NCBI GenBank assembly: GCA_025935475.1
Contig: JAICVE010000051.1
Location: forward strand, 1-11,807
DNA length: 11,807 bases
Direction of reading: 5' to 3'
Origin: Nitrospira sp.
GTDB taxonomy: Bacteria > Nitrospirota > Nitrospiria > Nitrospirales > Nitrospiraceae
Below the pieces are notes generated by a model, which did no database searches, was not told the origin of the DNA, and saw nothing but the letters and a program-made list of their open reading frames with translations. Positions 5,438-11,807 of this stretch are shown piece by piece; positions within the stretch are counted from its first letter, which is position 1; every line of letters begins with the position of its first letter. Position numbers and translations under genes: made by a program.

Positions 5438-7597
5438 TCACTTGATCGATGCGGGATCTTTTTTCAATTCGGGCTTCCATCGAGTGAGTAACCATTCTTG
5501 AGAATCAACCGCTTGGACACCATCCAGCGGATGAAGACGTTCGTAACGGCCATCGGGCAACAATCGTCTCGCCTGAACATTATCCCGAAGTCCGACGGCA
5601 AGAATGTCATTGATGAGGGTGTCTCGCCACTGCGGATGAAGCACGGGAAAGAGAAGTTCGACCCTGCGATCGAGATTTCTGGGCATAAGATCCGCACTAC
5701 CCAAGAGCACTTCGTGTTGTCCTGCATTGTGAAAGTAATAGATCCTGGCATGTTCCAGGAAACGACCGACGACCGAGCGCACCGTGATGGTCTCACTCAC
5801 TCCTGGCACGCCGGGCCGCAAGCAGCAAATGCCTCGTACCTGTAAATCGATTTTCACGCCGGCTTGCGAGGCGCGATAGAGGGCTTGGATGCATGGCTTG
5901 TCGACGAGCGCATTCATCTTGAACGACAGGTGTCCTCCTCCATGCTCGCGGTGATGGTGAATTTCACGATCAATTCGTGCAATCATTTCCCGTCTCAAGG
6001 TCGTTGGGGCGACCAGCAATCTCGCGTAGGCATTCTTGCGGGAATAGCCTGTCAGAGCATTGAAGAGGTCTGACACATCGGTGCCGATCACGGGATCACA
6101 CGTGAAATAGCTCAGGTCGGTATAGATGCGACTCGTCACGACGTTATAGTTTCCAGTGCCGAGATGGACATAGCGCCGGATACCATCGGCATCCCGTCTG
6201 ATGACCAAACAGACCTTCGTATGGGTCTTGAGCCCGCGCACTCCATAGATGACGTGCACGCCTTCGTCTTCCAGCTTCCGAGCCCACTCGATATTGTTTT
6301 CTTCATCAAATCTGGCTTTCAGTTCGACAAGGACGGCTACCTGCTTTCCGTTGACGCGGGCTTCCATCAACGCGTCAACAATGGGCGATCGTGGATTGAC
6401 ACGGTAGAGTGTCTGTTTGATCGCGAGGACGTTGGGATCATTGGCCGCTTCGCGGATAAAGTCTACAACTGGCATGAAACTGTCAAAGGGATGATAGAGC
6501 AGGAGGTCTTCGTGTCGAATGGCGTTGAGGATGCCCCCCTTGCTTAAGAACGCAGGAATGGATGGCTGAAAAGGAGCATCTTTCAGGTCGGGACGGTCGA
6601 GCGAGGTCAGTTCCATGACTCCCGCCACGCCGATCGGATCATCTCCTGTGTAAACCAGATACGATGGCAACTGAAGGTTCTTGGTGAGGATTTCGGCGAT
6701 ATGTTGTGGAGTGGTCGCATCGAGTTCCAATCGCACGGCGGAGCTGAAATCTTGTAGTTCGAGCTGCTCCTCAACCGCCGTGATCAGATCGGGGGCCTCA
6801 TCATCTTTAATCGTCACTTCAGCGTCCCTGGTGACGCGAAAGGGGTATGAGGCGACGATTTCGAGACCGGGAAACAGCAGATCCAGATTGTCTGCGACAA
6901 TTTCTTCCAGCCAGACGAATCGTTGGCTCTTTTGACGTCCCTCCAGTTCTTTGTTCTTCGGCGCAGCCTCATCATGTCCGGGAACGGAAACGAGACGCCG
7001 AAACACGTCCGGTAACTTGACGCGGGCGAAGCATTCCCCGCGATCCGGATCGTTGACGACGACTGCGAGATTGAAACTGAGATTGGAGATATGTGGAAAG
7101 GGGTGGGTCGGGTCGAAGGCCAGCGGAGTGAGCGTCGGAAAAATTTCCCGTGAAAAGTATTGGCGGAGGCTTTCCCGCTCGCGTTGATCTAATTCATGCA
7201 TATGGAGGACATGAATGCCCGCCTCACGCAGCCTCGGGAAGAGCTCGTTCTTCCAGCAGGCGTAATGTCGCTCAAGATGTACGGTCAGCTCACGGCATAT
7301 GGCCAACATTTGATCGGCAGGCGTCATGGCGTCGGGTGGAATTTCGGCGGCTCCTCCCGCAATTTGACGGCGGAGGCCCGAGACTCTCACCATGAAAAAC
7401 TCGTCGAGATTCGTCGCGAAGATTGCCAGAAACTTGACGCGTTCCAGCAACGGATGTCTAGGGTCTTCGGCTTCCTCTAATACGCGCAAGTTGAATTGGA
7501 GCCAACTGAGCTCGCGGTTGAGAAATAAGCTTGGACTGCCGAGGTCGACGGATAGGTCGGAGGTCTGAGGCTGATGATCTGGTAAGGGGCTCGTCAT
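5438..7597 (-). CDS. ppk: Polyphosphate kinase 1 (PPK1)
   Basis: This enzyme reversibly transfers the gamma phosphate of ATP onto polyphosphate chains. The 719-residue length is normal (E. coli: 688). Family landmarks in E. coli order: FLNRELSWLQFN with ATP-contacting Asn36 near the N-terminus; middle domain to about 320; C1 domain with LYRVNPRSP (Arg399) and KARFDEENN (Arg429), the Mg-binding arginines; GLKTHTK with His459, the residue autophosphorylated in PPK1; HLGTGNYN; Tyr492 in RIYTD; C2 domain with Arg588 (VRGICCLRPG) and His616 (FLEHARIYYF). The spacings His459 to Tyr492 (33) and Arg588 to His616 (28) match E. coli exactly. All key residues are present, so it should be active. ATG 7597 is preferred because AGGA lies eight bases upstream; ATG at 7606 and 7615 are alternatives. 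No ppx or phoU gene is adjacent. Confidence 0.97.
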   Translation of the reverse strand: MTSPLPDHQPQTSDLSVDLGSPSLFLNRELSWLQFNLRVLEEAEDPRHPLLERVKFLAIFATNLDEFFMVRVSGLRRQIAGGAAEIPPDAMTPADQMLAICRELTVHLERHYACWKNELFPRLREAGIHVLHMHELDQRERESLRQYFSREIFPTLTPLAFDPTHPFPHISNLSFNLAVVVNDPDRGECFARVKLPDVFRRLVSVPGHDEAAPKNKELEGRQKSQRFVWLEEIVADNLDLLFPGLEIVASYPFRVTRDAEVTIKDDEAPDLITAVEEQLELQDFSSAVRLELDATTPQHIAEILTKNLQLPSYLVYTGDDPIGVAGVMELTSLDRPDLKDAPFQPSIPAFLSKGGILNAIRHEDLLLYHPFDSFMPVVDFIREAANDPNVLAIKQTLYRVNPRSPIVDALMEARVNGKQVAVLVELKARFDEENNIEWARKLEDEGVHVIYGVRGLKTHTKVCLVIRRDADGIRRYVHLGTGNYNVVTSRIYTDLSYFTCDPVIGTDVSDLFNALTGYSRKNAYARLLVAPTTLRREMIARIDREIHHHREHGGGHLSFKMNALVDKPCIQALYRASQAGVKIDLQVRGICCLRPGVPGVSETITVRSVVGRFLEHARIYYFHNAGQHEVLLGSADLMPRNLDRRVELLFPVLHPQWRDTLINDILAVGLRDNVQARRLLPDGRYERLHPLDGVQAVDSQEWLLTRWKPELKKDPASIK

Positions 7598-7607
7598 GAG
7601 TATCATC

Positions 7608-7739
7608 CTAGCCATACCGCCTGCCCAAAAGGCAAGCTATCTCGGCTGGCAAAAATCGCTCATCCTTCTCGGAAAGCTCGTCGAAGCAGAGATCCCGGAC
7701 TAATGCTTCCGGAACAAGACCAGGCGACTGTTCGATGCT
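7608..7739 (-). other. Protein-like open stretch upstream of ppk without a usable start codon
   Basis: Forty-three minus-strand codons lie between in-frame TAG stops. They translate to a convincing acidic, helix-prone sequence (for example LVPEALVRDLCFDELSEKDE, then RFLPAEIACLLGRRYG). No ATG or GTG lies in the frame, and the only TTG codons come late. The stop (7610-7608) falls inside the alternative ppk start region. It may be a gene remnant, an ORF with an unusual start, or chance. Confidence 0.2.
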
Positions 7740-7778
7740 CTAATAGCCTAGCGATGAAGAAATAGATGAAGGCCGAGG

Positions 7779-8120
7779 CTAGGGCAGGGCCAGGTCTTTG
7801 AGAATCCTGCCTGTTTCCGCATCCACGCGCAGACGTCGAAACTTATTGGTGGAATCGATGATCTCGATATCGTAATAGACGCGAGTCCCCGACTGCTTCA
7901 GTTCGGCACCCACAGCACGTCCATGTCCGTTGGTCTCAGCAATCTGCGCGGCTTGCGCGAGCGTCACGGTGGCGTGACGCAGCCAGTAGCCTTTTCCGTG
8001 GTCTTCCGCACACGCACTCAACGTCAGAGCGAACACTCCGATCAGCAGGCTCCAAAATGTTCGGATGTGTCCTCCATTCTGCACAGCATCAGACTTCTGC
8101 AACAGGCAAATCGTCCTCAT
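7779..8120 (-). CDS. PepSY-domain lipoprotein
   Basis: This 113-residue protein has a hydrophobic stretch at 22-34 followed by the lipobox L-S-A-C (Cys37). The mature part (about 76 residues) is a single PepSY domain: TLAQAAQIAETNGHGRAV (52-70) as the helix, VYYDIEIIDSTNKFRRLRVD (81-100) as paired strands, and AETGRILKDLALP as the closing turn. PepSY domains occur as inhibitors of, or partners to, proteases and as small envelope modules; the partner is unknown here. The N-terminus before the hydrophobic stretch is long; a GTG at 8084 (residue 13) would give a more usual signal peptide, but neither start has a strong ribosome binding site. It lies 181 bases upstream of ppk on the same strand and is divergent from the membrane protein at 8248. 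Confidence 0.8.
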   Translation of the reverse strand: MRTICLLQKSDAVQNGGHIRTFWSLLIGVFALTLSACAEDHGKGYWLRHATVTLAQAAQIAETNGHGRAVGAELKQSGTRVYYDIEIIDSTNKFRRLRVDAETGRILKDLALP

Positions 8121-8185
8121 TTTCTTTTCTTGAAGTAGGTGGGATATTCTACGTCGTTAGGTTGGCCGGCTGCCCGCCACGTGCC

Positions 8186-8251
8186 ATGAAACGTTTGGCG
8201 GCACAATTTTTGATTTCCGTGACGGCTTGTTCTATGGTGACTCACAAATGA
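8186..8251 (+). CDS. Possible 21-codon leader ORF overlapping the next start (ATGA)
   Basis: ATG 8186 opens a 21-residue frame with a basic start and short hydrophobic run (MKRLAAQFLISVTAC). Its TGA stop overlaps the ATG of the membrane protein gene in the arrangement ATGA. This would allow translational coupling, but no ribosome binding site precedes ATG 8186 and the hydrophobic segment is short, so chance is quite possible. Confidence 0.15.
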   Translation: MKRLAAQFLISVTACSMVTHK

Positions 8252-8640
8252 AGAAAGCCTCATGGTTTTTCTGGGCATTCGTCGGGCTTGTCTGGCTCGT
8301 CATTAGCCTGCCTTTTGCGGGCGATTCCTTGAAGGCCCTCCTCGAATTTCCGGATACCCCTCCAAGCTCGCAAGAGGAGCTGGGGAAGCTCCTACAAAAT
8401 GTCATTTACGCCGCGAATTTCTCCATTCTATCGGTCCTAGTGCTGTATGGATTGAATAGGGGCTGGCACAAGAGTGATGGGTATCCCAAGTTCTTGCGCC
8501 GGTTAGATTTGCAGACGCGATTTACGAACCTGTTCGAGAATAAACCCGTCCTTGCTGTCACGAATACAGTGCTTGCACTGCTTGCTGTCGCCTTCTCCAT
8601 CTTTCTCTTTCTCCATGGTCGAATGTTGGTTCGCGCCTAG
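8248..8640 (+). CDS. Three-helix membrane protein, unknown function
   Basis: This 130-residue protein starts MKKASWFFWAF. Hydrophobic segments lie at about 6-24, 52-69 and 102-123. The stretch between the first two (25-51) is acidic and rich in Pro and Ser (EFPDTPPSSQEELGK). The stretch between the last two (70-100) is basic (RGWHKSDGYPKFLRRLDLQTR). By the positive-inside rule that basic loop is probably cytoplasmic and the acidic loop periplasmic. I recognise no family. GGTGA seven bases before ATG 8248 supports this start over an in-frame TTG at 8227. The gene converges with the methyltransferase, with seven bases between stop codons. Confidence 0.75.
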   Translation: MKKASWFFWAFVGLVWLVISLPFAGDSLKALLEFPDTPPSSQEELGKLLQNVIYAANFSILSVLVLYGLNRGWHKSDGYPKFLRRLDLQTRFTNLFENKPVLAVTNTVLALLAVAFSIFLFLHGRMLVRA

Positions 8641-8654
8641 GGTACTGCTAGGCG
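8634..8654. terminator. Inverted repeat containing both convergent stop codons
   Basis: CGCCTAG (8634-8640) and CTAGGCG (8648-8654) are exact complements around seven bases. The left arm ends with the plus-strand TAG and the right arm begins with the minus-strand TAG, so the repeat is symmetric for both transcripts. No T-run follows on either side, so it is at best an atypical bidirectional transcript end. Confidence 0.3.
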
Positions 8655-9673
8655 ATCATCGCTTCCACGATGCTCACGGCAGAATCCGTGGGGACGACCT
8701 TCGTCAACCGAAGTCCAGCTTTGGTGAGGAGCGCTCGATACTCCGGCTCGGTCCGCTCCTGGCCTCCTGGGCCGACGAGCATCATCATGTCGAGCATCTT
8801 GCCTGGATGCGGTGCATTGCCGGACGGCAGAACCATTTCGATGATCAGGACGCGGCTGGCCGGTGCCATGGTGCGTCGGCAGTGGCCTAGGATTGTCAGG
8901 CATTGCGCCTCAGTCCAGTCGTGAATAATGTGTGAGAAGAGATACGCGTCCCCACCGCTTGGCACACCGTCGAAGAAACTGCCGGGGTTGACCGTTACGC
9001 GATCAGCCACTCCACGAGCCTGTAGCAATTCAGGAGCATCACGGACAACATGCGGGAGATCATACAGAATGCCGCGCAAGCCAGGATATCGACCAAGGAT
9101 CGCAGCCAGAAGATTTCCCGTCGCCCCGCCGATGTCTACGACTGTGTTCATCGTTGAGAAATCGTAGGCCGCTGCCACAGCCGTCGGTTCGGCTCCATGA
9201 AAACTCACCATGGTCTCGCTGAACAGCGAAGCTTCTTCAGGATGCTGTGCCAGCCAGTCGAAGATGGGCATGCCAAGGGTCTGTTCCAATCCTGGCTCTC
9301 CGGTGTGGACCGACTCAAGCAAGCGCGTCCATCCATTCGTCATCCAAGGGCTCGCCAACGTGAGGATCGCTGCCCGCGCCGAGCCTGGAGCGCCCGTCTT
9401 CAGCGCTTCACCCAGCGGTGTCAAGGTGAAGTGGCCTGCTCCGTCTTCAGTCACGAGTCCAAGATGTCCGAGCGTCCGGAGGAAGCGACCGAGGGACAGG
9501 GAATGGGTCTTCGTGACGGCGGCCAGGTCATCAACGTGTGTACGCCCTTTGGCCAGATGATCGGCAAGGTCCAATTTGGCGGCGACGTATAGGATATGCG
9601 ACATCCAATGCGCCGTACCCATCTGCACCAGTTGTGCATGAGGTGGAAGCGACGCGGTGTGGGTTGCTGGCAT
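8648..9673 (-). CDS. SAM-dependent O-methyltransferase, family 2 (acetylserotonin/hydroxyneurosporene type)
   Basis: This 341-residue enzyme has the two-domain layout of this family. An N-terminal winged-helix dimerisation domain (about 15-95) includes SHILYVAAKLDLADHLAKG and the wing FTLTPLGEAL. The Rossmann domain binds S-adenosylmethionine: VVDIGGATGNLL (178-189) is motif I, a slight variant of the common DxGGGxG; YDLPHVV (204-210) follows the second strand; DAYLFSHIIHDW (242-253) holds His251, the position of the catalytic base in plant-type O-methyltransferases; RVLIIEMVLP (274-283) and the terminal strands complete it. It should methylate a hydroxyl group on a small molecule, and bacterial members often act on secondary metabolites; no biosynthetic genes lie nearby, so the substrate is unknown. 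GGAGG six bases before ATG 9673 makes the start secure. Confidence 0.93.
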   Translation of the reverse strand: MPATHTASLPPHAQLVQMGTAHWMSHILYVAAKLDLADHLAKGRTHVDDLAAVTKTHSLSLGRFLRTLGHLGLVTEDGAGHFTLTPLGEALKTGAPGSARAAILTLASPWMTNGWTRLLESVHTGEPGLEQTLGMPIFDWLAQHPEEASLFSETMVSFHGAEPTAVAAAYDFSTMNTVVDIGGATGNLLAAILGRYPGLRGILYDLPHVVRDAPELLQARGVADRVTVNPGSFFDGVPSGGDAYLFSHIIHDWTEAQCLTILGHCRRTMAPASRVLIIEMVLPSGNAPHPGKMLDMMMLVGPGGQERTEPEYRALLTKAGLRLTKVVPTDSAVSIVEAMIA

Positions 9674-10092
9674 GCTGAGCCTCCAGTTGAGAGTGCGGAC
9701 TGCGGTGCGGAGTCTAGCGCAAAGCCGAGGAAGGATGCATCCAAGATTTTCAAAAGGGGGATAGGGACGTCTGGAAATTCACCGGAGGGCTACGCGTCGG
9801 GTAATTTTGAACGTCCCAGTTTGAGGGTCGTGATGAAAATCCTATGAGAATACGGTAAAGGAAAATCTGGAACTGGGGGCGGACAATTCCACTAGGGACC
9901 TTCCTAGTTCCGGACACCTCCGTTTCGCTGCCCAAGAATACAACACAACTGTGCGCCGATGAGTGTTTCTTCAATAGGTGATGCTAAAAAAGCCCGATAT
10001 TGCGGTCTTCTCTTGGGCGAAACAGATTGGTTTAATATTTGCTCTGTAACACGCATCCCATAGACACGCGGTACGTATTTACGGAGGATTCC
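9674..10092. other. 419-bp stretch without a convincing gene
   Basis: Frames of 74-83 codons exist here on both strands, but they lack ribosome binding sites and family resemblance. The stretch holds the palindrome GGATGCATCC (9733-9742), the extended inverted repeat at 9764-9817, and a nested set GGAACT...CTAGG...CCTAG...AGTTCC (9869-9911). A TAATAT box at 10033-10038, about 55 bases before the next gene, lacks a -35 partner at normal spacing. It may contain a promoter region or a small RNA, but nothing can be named. Confidence 0.6.
9764..9817. other. Extended imperfect inverted repeat (possible structured RNA or DNA element)
   Basis: Three nested pairings line up: GGGACGT (9764-9770) with ACGTCCC (9811-9817), AAATT (9775-9779) with AATTT (9803-9807), and ACC (9781-9783) with GGT (9800-9802). 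Fifteen pairs enclose a 16-base loop, with a small internal loop and one bulge. It stands alone in a gene-free region, about 90 bases upstream of the methyltransferase start. Confidence 0.35.
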
Positions 10093-10434
10093 ATGCTGCC
10101 AAACTTGCTCAATGAAATAGATGCAGCGACAACCCGTTCATTTCGTCCAAGCAGCGTTTCCACGCCTTCGGAGGAGGTCAACGCCTGCCTCATTGCTCGC
10201 ATTGGATGGTGCCACCGACAGGCAATGGAGGCGCGCACAACTCTTGAAGTCGAAGAGTGGTATTCGGAGCAAAAGGGTCTTATAGACGCCCTTCTTGAAC
10301 GAGATTGCACCCCTGAATACCAGGGTACGCCTGCTCTTCGGGAGCGATACAGTCGGGGACTGCAAGATGGAAGAGTGCTAATTCAGGTGGCGAAGATAAG
10401 ACCCTCTTGCCATCATACCTATACTCACAACTAG
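10093..10434 (+). CDS. Small cytosolic protein, unknown function
   Basis: This 113-residue protein has no signal peptide or membrane segment. After a short start (MLPNLLNEIDAATT) and a Ser/Pro-rich stretch (17-26), residues 27-70 look like two amphipathic helices (SEEVNACLIARIGWCHRQAM and LEVEEWYSEQKGLIDALLER). Residues 80-100 are probably another helix (PALRERYSRGLQDGRVLIQV). Cysteines at 32, 40, 72 and 106 and paired histidines near the end (CHHTYTH) are present, but not in a recognisable metal-site pattern. I recognise no family. GGAGG five bases before ATG 10093 fixes the start; the frame also opens upstream at 10039 without such a signal. It stands alone, convergent with the VOC gene at 10495. 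Confidence 0.7.
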   Translation: MLPNLLNEIDAATTRSFRPSSVSTPSEEVNACLIARIGWCHRQAMEARTTLEVEEWYSEQKGLIDALLERDCTPEYQGTPALRERYSRGLQDGRVLIQVAKIRPSCHHTYTHN

Positions 10435-10494
10435 CCACGCTGCTGAGCGTCGATCCATTTGTCTCATGTGCGCGGTCAGAGAGGGAGAGGGACG

Positions 10495-10914
10495 CTACCG
10501 GGCTGGCTCGAACAGTTCGATCGGGTTGCCATCGGGATCTTCGATTTGAATTTGTTTGCCACCTGGTCCCGTTTCGATCTCGTTGCGGAATTGGATCCCG
10601 GCCTGTTTTAAAGCGGTGATGCACGCCGGCAAGTCGGCAACCGTCAGGATGATCCGATTCCACCCGCCCGGCCCCTGTGTCTCACCATTCGGCATTGCCC
10701 GTGACCCGGAGGCACCTGGGCCGCTGAGAAACATCTGCGTGTCTCCGAGCGAGATATTTGCGAAGGCAGGCAGCTGCTGGCGTTCGAGGGAAAAACCGAG
10801 GTGGTTCGTATAGAACGCGATGGCACGCGCGACGTCCTTCACCTGATAGCGAATGCCGTGGACGCTTTTGACGAACATGCGTGGCTCCCCCTGCGTCGCG
10901 GCGTATTCGGTCAT
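10495..10914 (-). CDS. VOC-superfamily (glyoxalase/bleomycin-resistance-like) protein
   Basis: This 139-residue protein is built from two paired beta-alpha-beta-beta-beta modules: VKSVHGIRYQVKDVARAIAFYTNHLGF (15-41) starts the first and GWNRIILTVADLPACITALKQAG (84-106) the second; IEDPDGNPIELFEP (124-137) ends it. His19 and Glu133 sit at usual VOC metal positions. The position often held by a second-module His carries Asn86, so metal binding may differ from glyoxalase I. The substrate cannot be named. ATG 10914 is chosen for AGGAG nine bases upstream; ATG 10878 (MFVKSVHG), preceded by GGAG, is nearly as good and begins exactly at the domain. The open frame extends to 11076, overlapping the upstream gene, but that extension looks non-coding. 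It follows the second VOC gene by 85 bases, probably one transcript. Confidence 0.88.
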   Translation of the reverse strand: MTEYAATQGEPRMFVKSVHGIRYQVKDVARAIAFYTNHLGFSLERQQLPAFANISLGDTQMFLSGPGASGSRAMPNGETQGPGGWNRIILTVADLPACITALKQAGIQFRNEIETGPGGKQIQIEDPDGNPIELFEPAR

Positions 10915-10999
10915 GACAGTTTTCTCCTGGCTGGTCTCATCTTGCCTGTCGGATGGAACGGTCGTCTTACCCATCTGCTGTCTCTTCTGCTCTGAAGCC

Positions 11000-11380
11000 T
11001 TATGGTTTCGGTTTTTCCCATAGCGAGAGGACGTTGCCCTCGGGATCGGCAAAGTCAGCCATAAACCCCCACTCATCGATGGAATGTTTCGGCGTCACCA
11101 CCTTTCCGCCCGCCTTCTCTATCGCCTTCAACGTCGCATCGATCGATTCAGTCTCCACACCACACGACGGCTGATCGGCTTTGGATTTGCGCTTATAGAA
11201 CCCGCCATTGATCCCACCCGGCTCAGTCGGATTGTAATCTTTATCCGCGGCTGTGGTGAGCGCCATCGCGCCGTCATCGCCCCACAACTGCACCTTCCAG
11301 TCGAACACCGCCTCGTAAAAATCTTTGGCCTTCTTAAAATCCGACGCCGGAATCTCGAACAGCACGACCTTATTTTTCAT
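11000..11380 (-). CDS. VOC-superfamily protein (COG3324-like)
   Basis: This 126-residue protein begins VVLFEIPASDFKKAKDFYEAVFDW (5-28), the family's first beta-alpha unit. PGGINGGFYKR (54-64) lies in the middle, and ESIDATLKAIEKAGGKVVTPK (78-98) and FADPEGNVLSLWE (110-122) form the second module. This is the pattern of the stand-alone VOC proteins often annotated as glyoxalase/bleomycin resistance; specific chemistry is unknown. Glu9 and Glu122 are candidate metal ligands. The ribosome binding site AAGGAGG, five bases before ATG 11380, is the best in the window, suggesting strong translation. It is the first gene of a probable two-gene unit with the VOC gene at 10495-10914. The two differ clearly in sequence, so they are separate subfamilies rather than a recent duplication. 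Confidence 0.92.
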   Translation of the reverse strand: MKNKVVLFEIPASDFKKAKDFYEAVFDWKVQLWGDDGAMALTTAADKDYNPTEPGGINGGFYKRKSKADQPSCGVETESIDATLKAIEKAGGKVVTPKHSIDEWGFMADFADPEGNVLSLWEKPKP

Positions 11381-11704
11381 AATATCCTCCTTGCGTCACC
11401 GTATGCCGCTGAGCCTCACGTTTGGTCGAAGGAAAGTGTGTGACGACGCTTCGAGTCGGTTTATGATCCATGCGGCATGCTACTGCGGACCATGAGTGGA
11501 TCAACACTGGGGCAATCCCAAGAATGGGGGCTATTCCGGTGAGCAAGAAGTATTGAACTGTCGGATAGATCCGCCAAGCGACCCAGGATTCGCCCCGGGA
11601 CCGCGGCGAGATACCGATGATTGGTCTTGGCTGCGTTAGCACCATTGCCACAGGCACTCGTCGGCCCTGTTGCATGGTGCAAGAGGAAAGAGCCAGGGGC
11701 GGTA
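11381..11704. other. 324-bp stretch without a convincing gene
   Basis: Two overlapping minus-strand frames of 101 and 114 codons cross this region. The one ending at 11370 contains a hydrophobic run (VQYFLLTGIAPILGIAPVL) and would overlap the VOC gene start by 11 bases, but it has no ribosome binding site. The other resembles no protein. The stretch supplies the leader of the VOC gene and follows the stop of the PagL-like gene; no clear promoter or terminator was found. Confidence 0.5.
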
Positions 11705-11807
11705 TCAGAATCTGTAGCCGACCTCAATGAGGTATAAGTCAATACCGAGGGAATCCGAACCATACATGCCTGCGTCTGAAAAGTGCTGAAATCGAAAGCC
11801 GGCAAAC
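11705..11807 (-). CDS. C-terminus of a PagL-like lipid A 3-O-deacylase (runs off the right edge)
   Basis: The last 33 codons of a minus-strand gene end at TGA 11707-11705. They read FAGFRFQHFSDAGMYGSDS, then LGIDLYLIEVGYRF. The alternating pattern and terminal Phe after GYR are typical of the final strand of outer-membrane barrels. The motif RFQHFSDAG matches the H-x-S-N-A-G signature of PagL-family proteins, where His126 and Ser128 (P. aeruginosa numbering) are catalytic; GID at 21-23 aligns with GIE, whose Glu140 completes the triad, with one residue inserted and Asp for Glu. PagL removes an acyl chain from lipid A in the outer membrane. Only the C-terminal strands are visible, so a related barrel cannot be excluded. 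It reads toward the VOC genes 324 bases away. Confidence 0.68.
   Translation of the reverse strand, partial: FAGFRFQHFSDAGMYGSDSLGIDLYLIEVGYRF

Noticed and set aside
7744..7781. TAGCCT/AGGCTA inverted repeat at the end of the PepSY gene.
   Set aside because: A six-pair stem with a 26-base loop and no T-run is too weak to call a terminator.
9985..10020. GCCC...GGGC followed by six T on the minus strand, resembling a terminator.
   Set aside because: The stem is only four pairs around a loop of about 19 bases, and no minus-strand gene ends close upstream.
10446..10496. AGCGTC/GACGCT inverted repeat between the convergent genes at 10434 and 10495.
   Set aside because: The 39-base loop and missing T-run make a terminator unlikely; six-base arms at this distance are common by chance.
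10915..11076. N-terminal extension of the first VOC protein up to 11076.
   Set aside because: It overlaps the end of the second VOC gene in another frame, is charged and low in structure, and the better ribosome binding sites lie at 10914 and 10878.
11370..11675. Minus-strand frame of 101 codons with one hydrophobic run, overlapping the VOC start.
   Set aside because: No ribosome binding site, mixed codon choice and no recognisable family; the overlap with a very well-started gene also argues against it.
11461..11805. Minus-strand frame of 114 codons at the right edge.
   Set aside because: It runs through the PagL-like C-terminus in a different frame, and its composition (Ser, His and Pro scattered) looks non-coding.
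1..11807. A defence island, mobile element, CRISPR array or biosynthetic cluster.
   Set aside because: I found no nuclease, helicase, reverse transcriptase, integrase, transposase, spaced repeat or pathway gene set; the genes are mostly independent chromosomal units.

Overview
The window looks like ordinary chromosomal DNA from a moderately GC-rich Gram-negative bacterium. Three lipoprotein-type signal peptides, several exported proteins and an outer-membrane beta-barrel end (PagL-like, right edge) point to a two-membrane cell. Protein style and gene mix (PPK1, PDZ-less trypsin-like protease, PD40 propeller lipoprotein, paired VOC proteins) remind me of Nitrospira or relatives. That placement is inference from memory, not a search. 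No tRNA, rRNA, CRISPR array, insertion sequence, integrase or phage gene was found.

Layout. The left edge (1 to about 149, minus) holds the start of a lipoprotein gene leaving the window. Next come an alpha/beta-hydrolase homologue that has lost two of its three catalytic residues (367-1176, plus) and an intact HSL-type esterase (1244-2152, minus) with a candidate promoter and a 16-bp perfect palindrome in its leader. Two small plus-strand genes follow: a two-helix membrane protein (2275-2463) and an exported protein with a strong ribosome binding site (2599-3102). On the minus strand lie an exported trypsin-like protease (3130-4116), a PD40/TolB-like propeller lipoprotein (4300-5301), polyphosphate kinase PPK1 (5438-7597) and a PepSY lipoprotein (7779-8120). 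A three-helix membrane protein (8248-8640, plus) converges on a family-2 O-methyltransferase (8648-9673, minus), their stop codons lying in one inverted repeat. After a 419-bp gene-free stretch come an unrecognised small cytosolic protein (10093-10434, plus), two VOC-superfamily genes reading the same way (10495-10914 and 11000-11380, minus), a 324-bp stretch without a convincing gene, and at the right edge the C-terminus of a PagL-like lipid A deacylase (11705-11807, minus).

How they fit together. Most genes are single units with their own start signals. The only likely co-transcribed group is the VOC pair, perhaps with the PagL-like gene upstream. Several products act in the envelope (protease, propeller, PepSY protein, PagL-like enzyme, small membrane proteins), and PPK1 makes storage and stress polyphosphate. 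I see no multi-gene novel system. The most unusual items are the hydrolase with a Gly nucleophile position and Gln in place of the catalytic His, the esterase leader palindrome, and two edge genes recognisable only from fragments.
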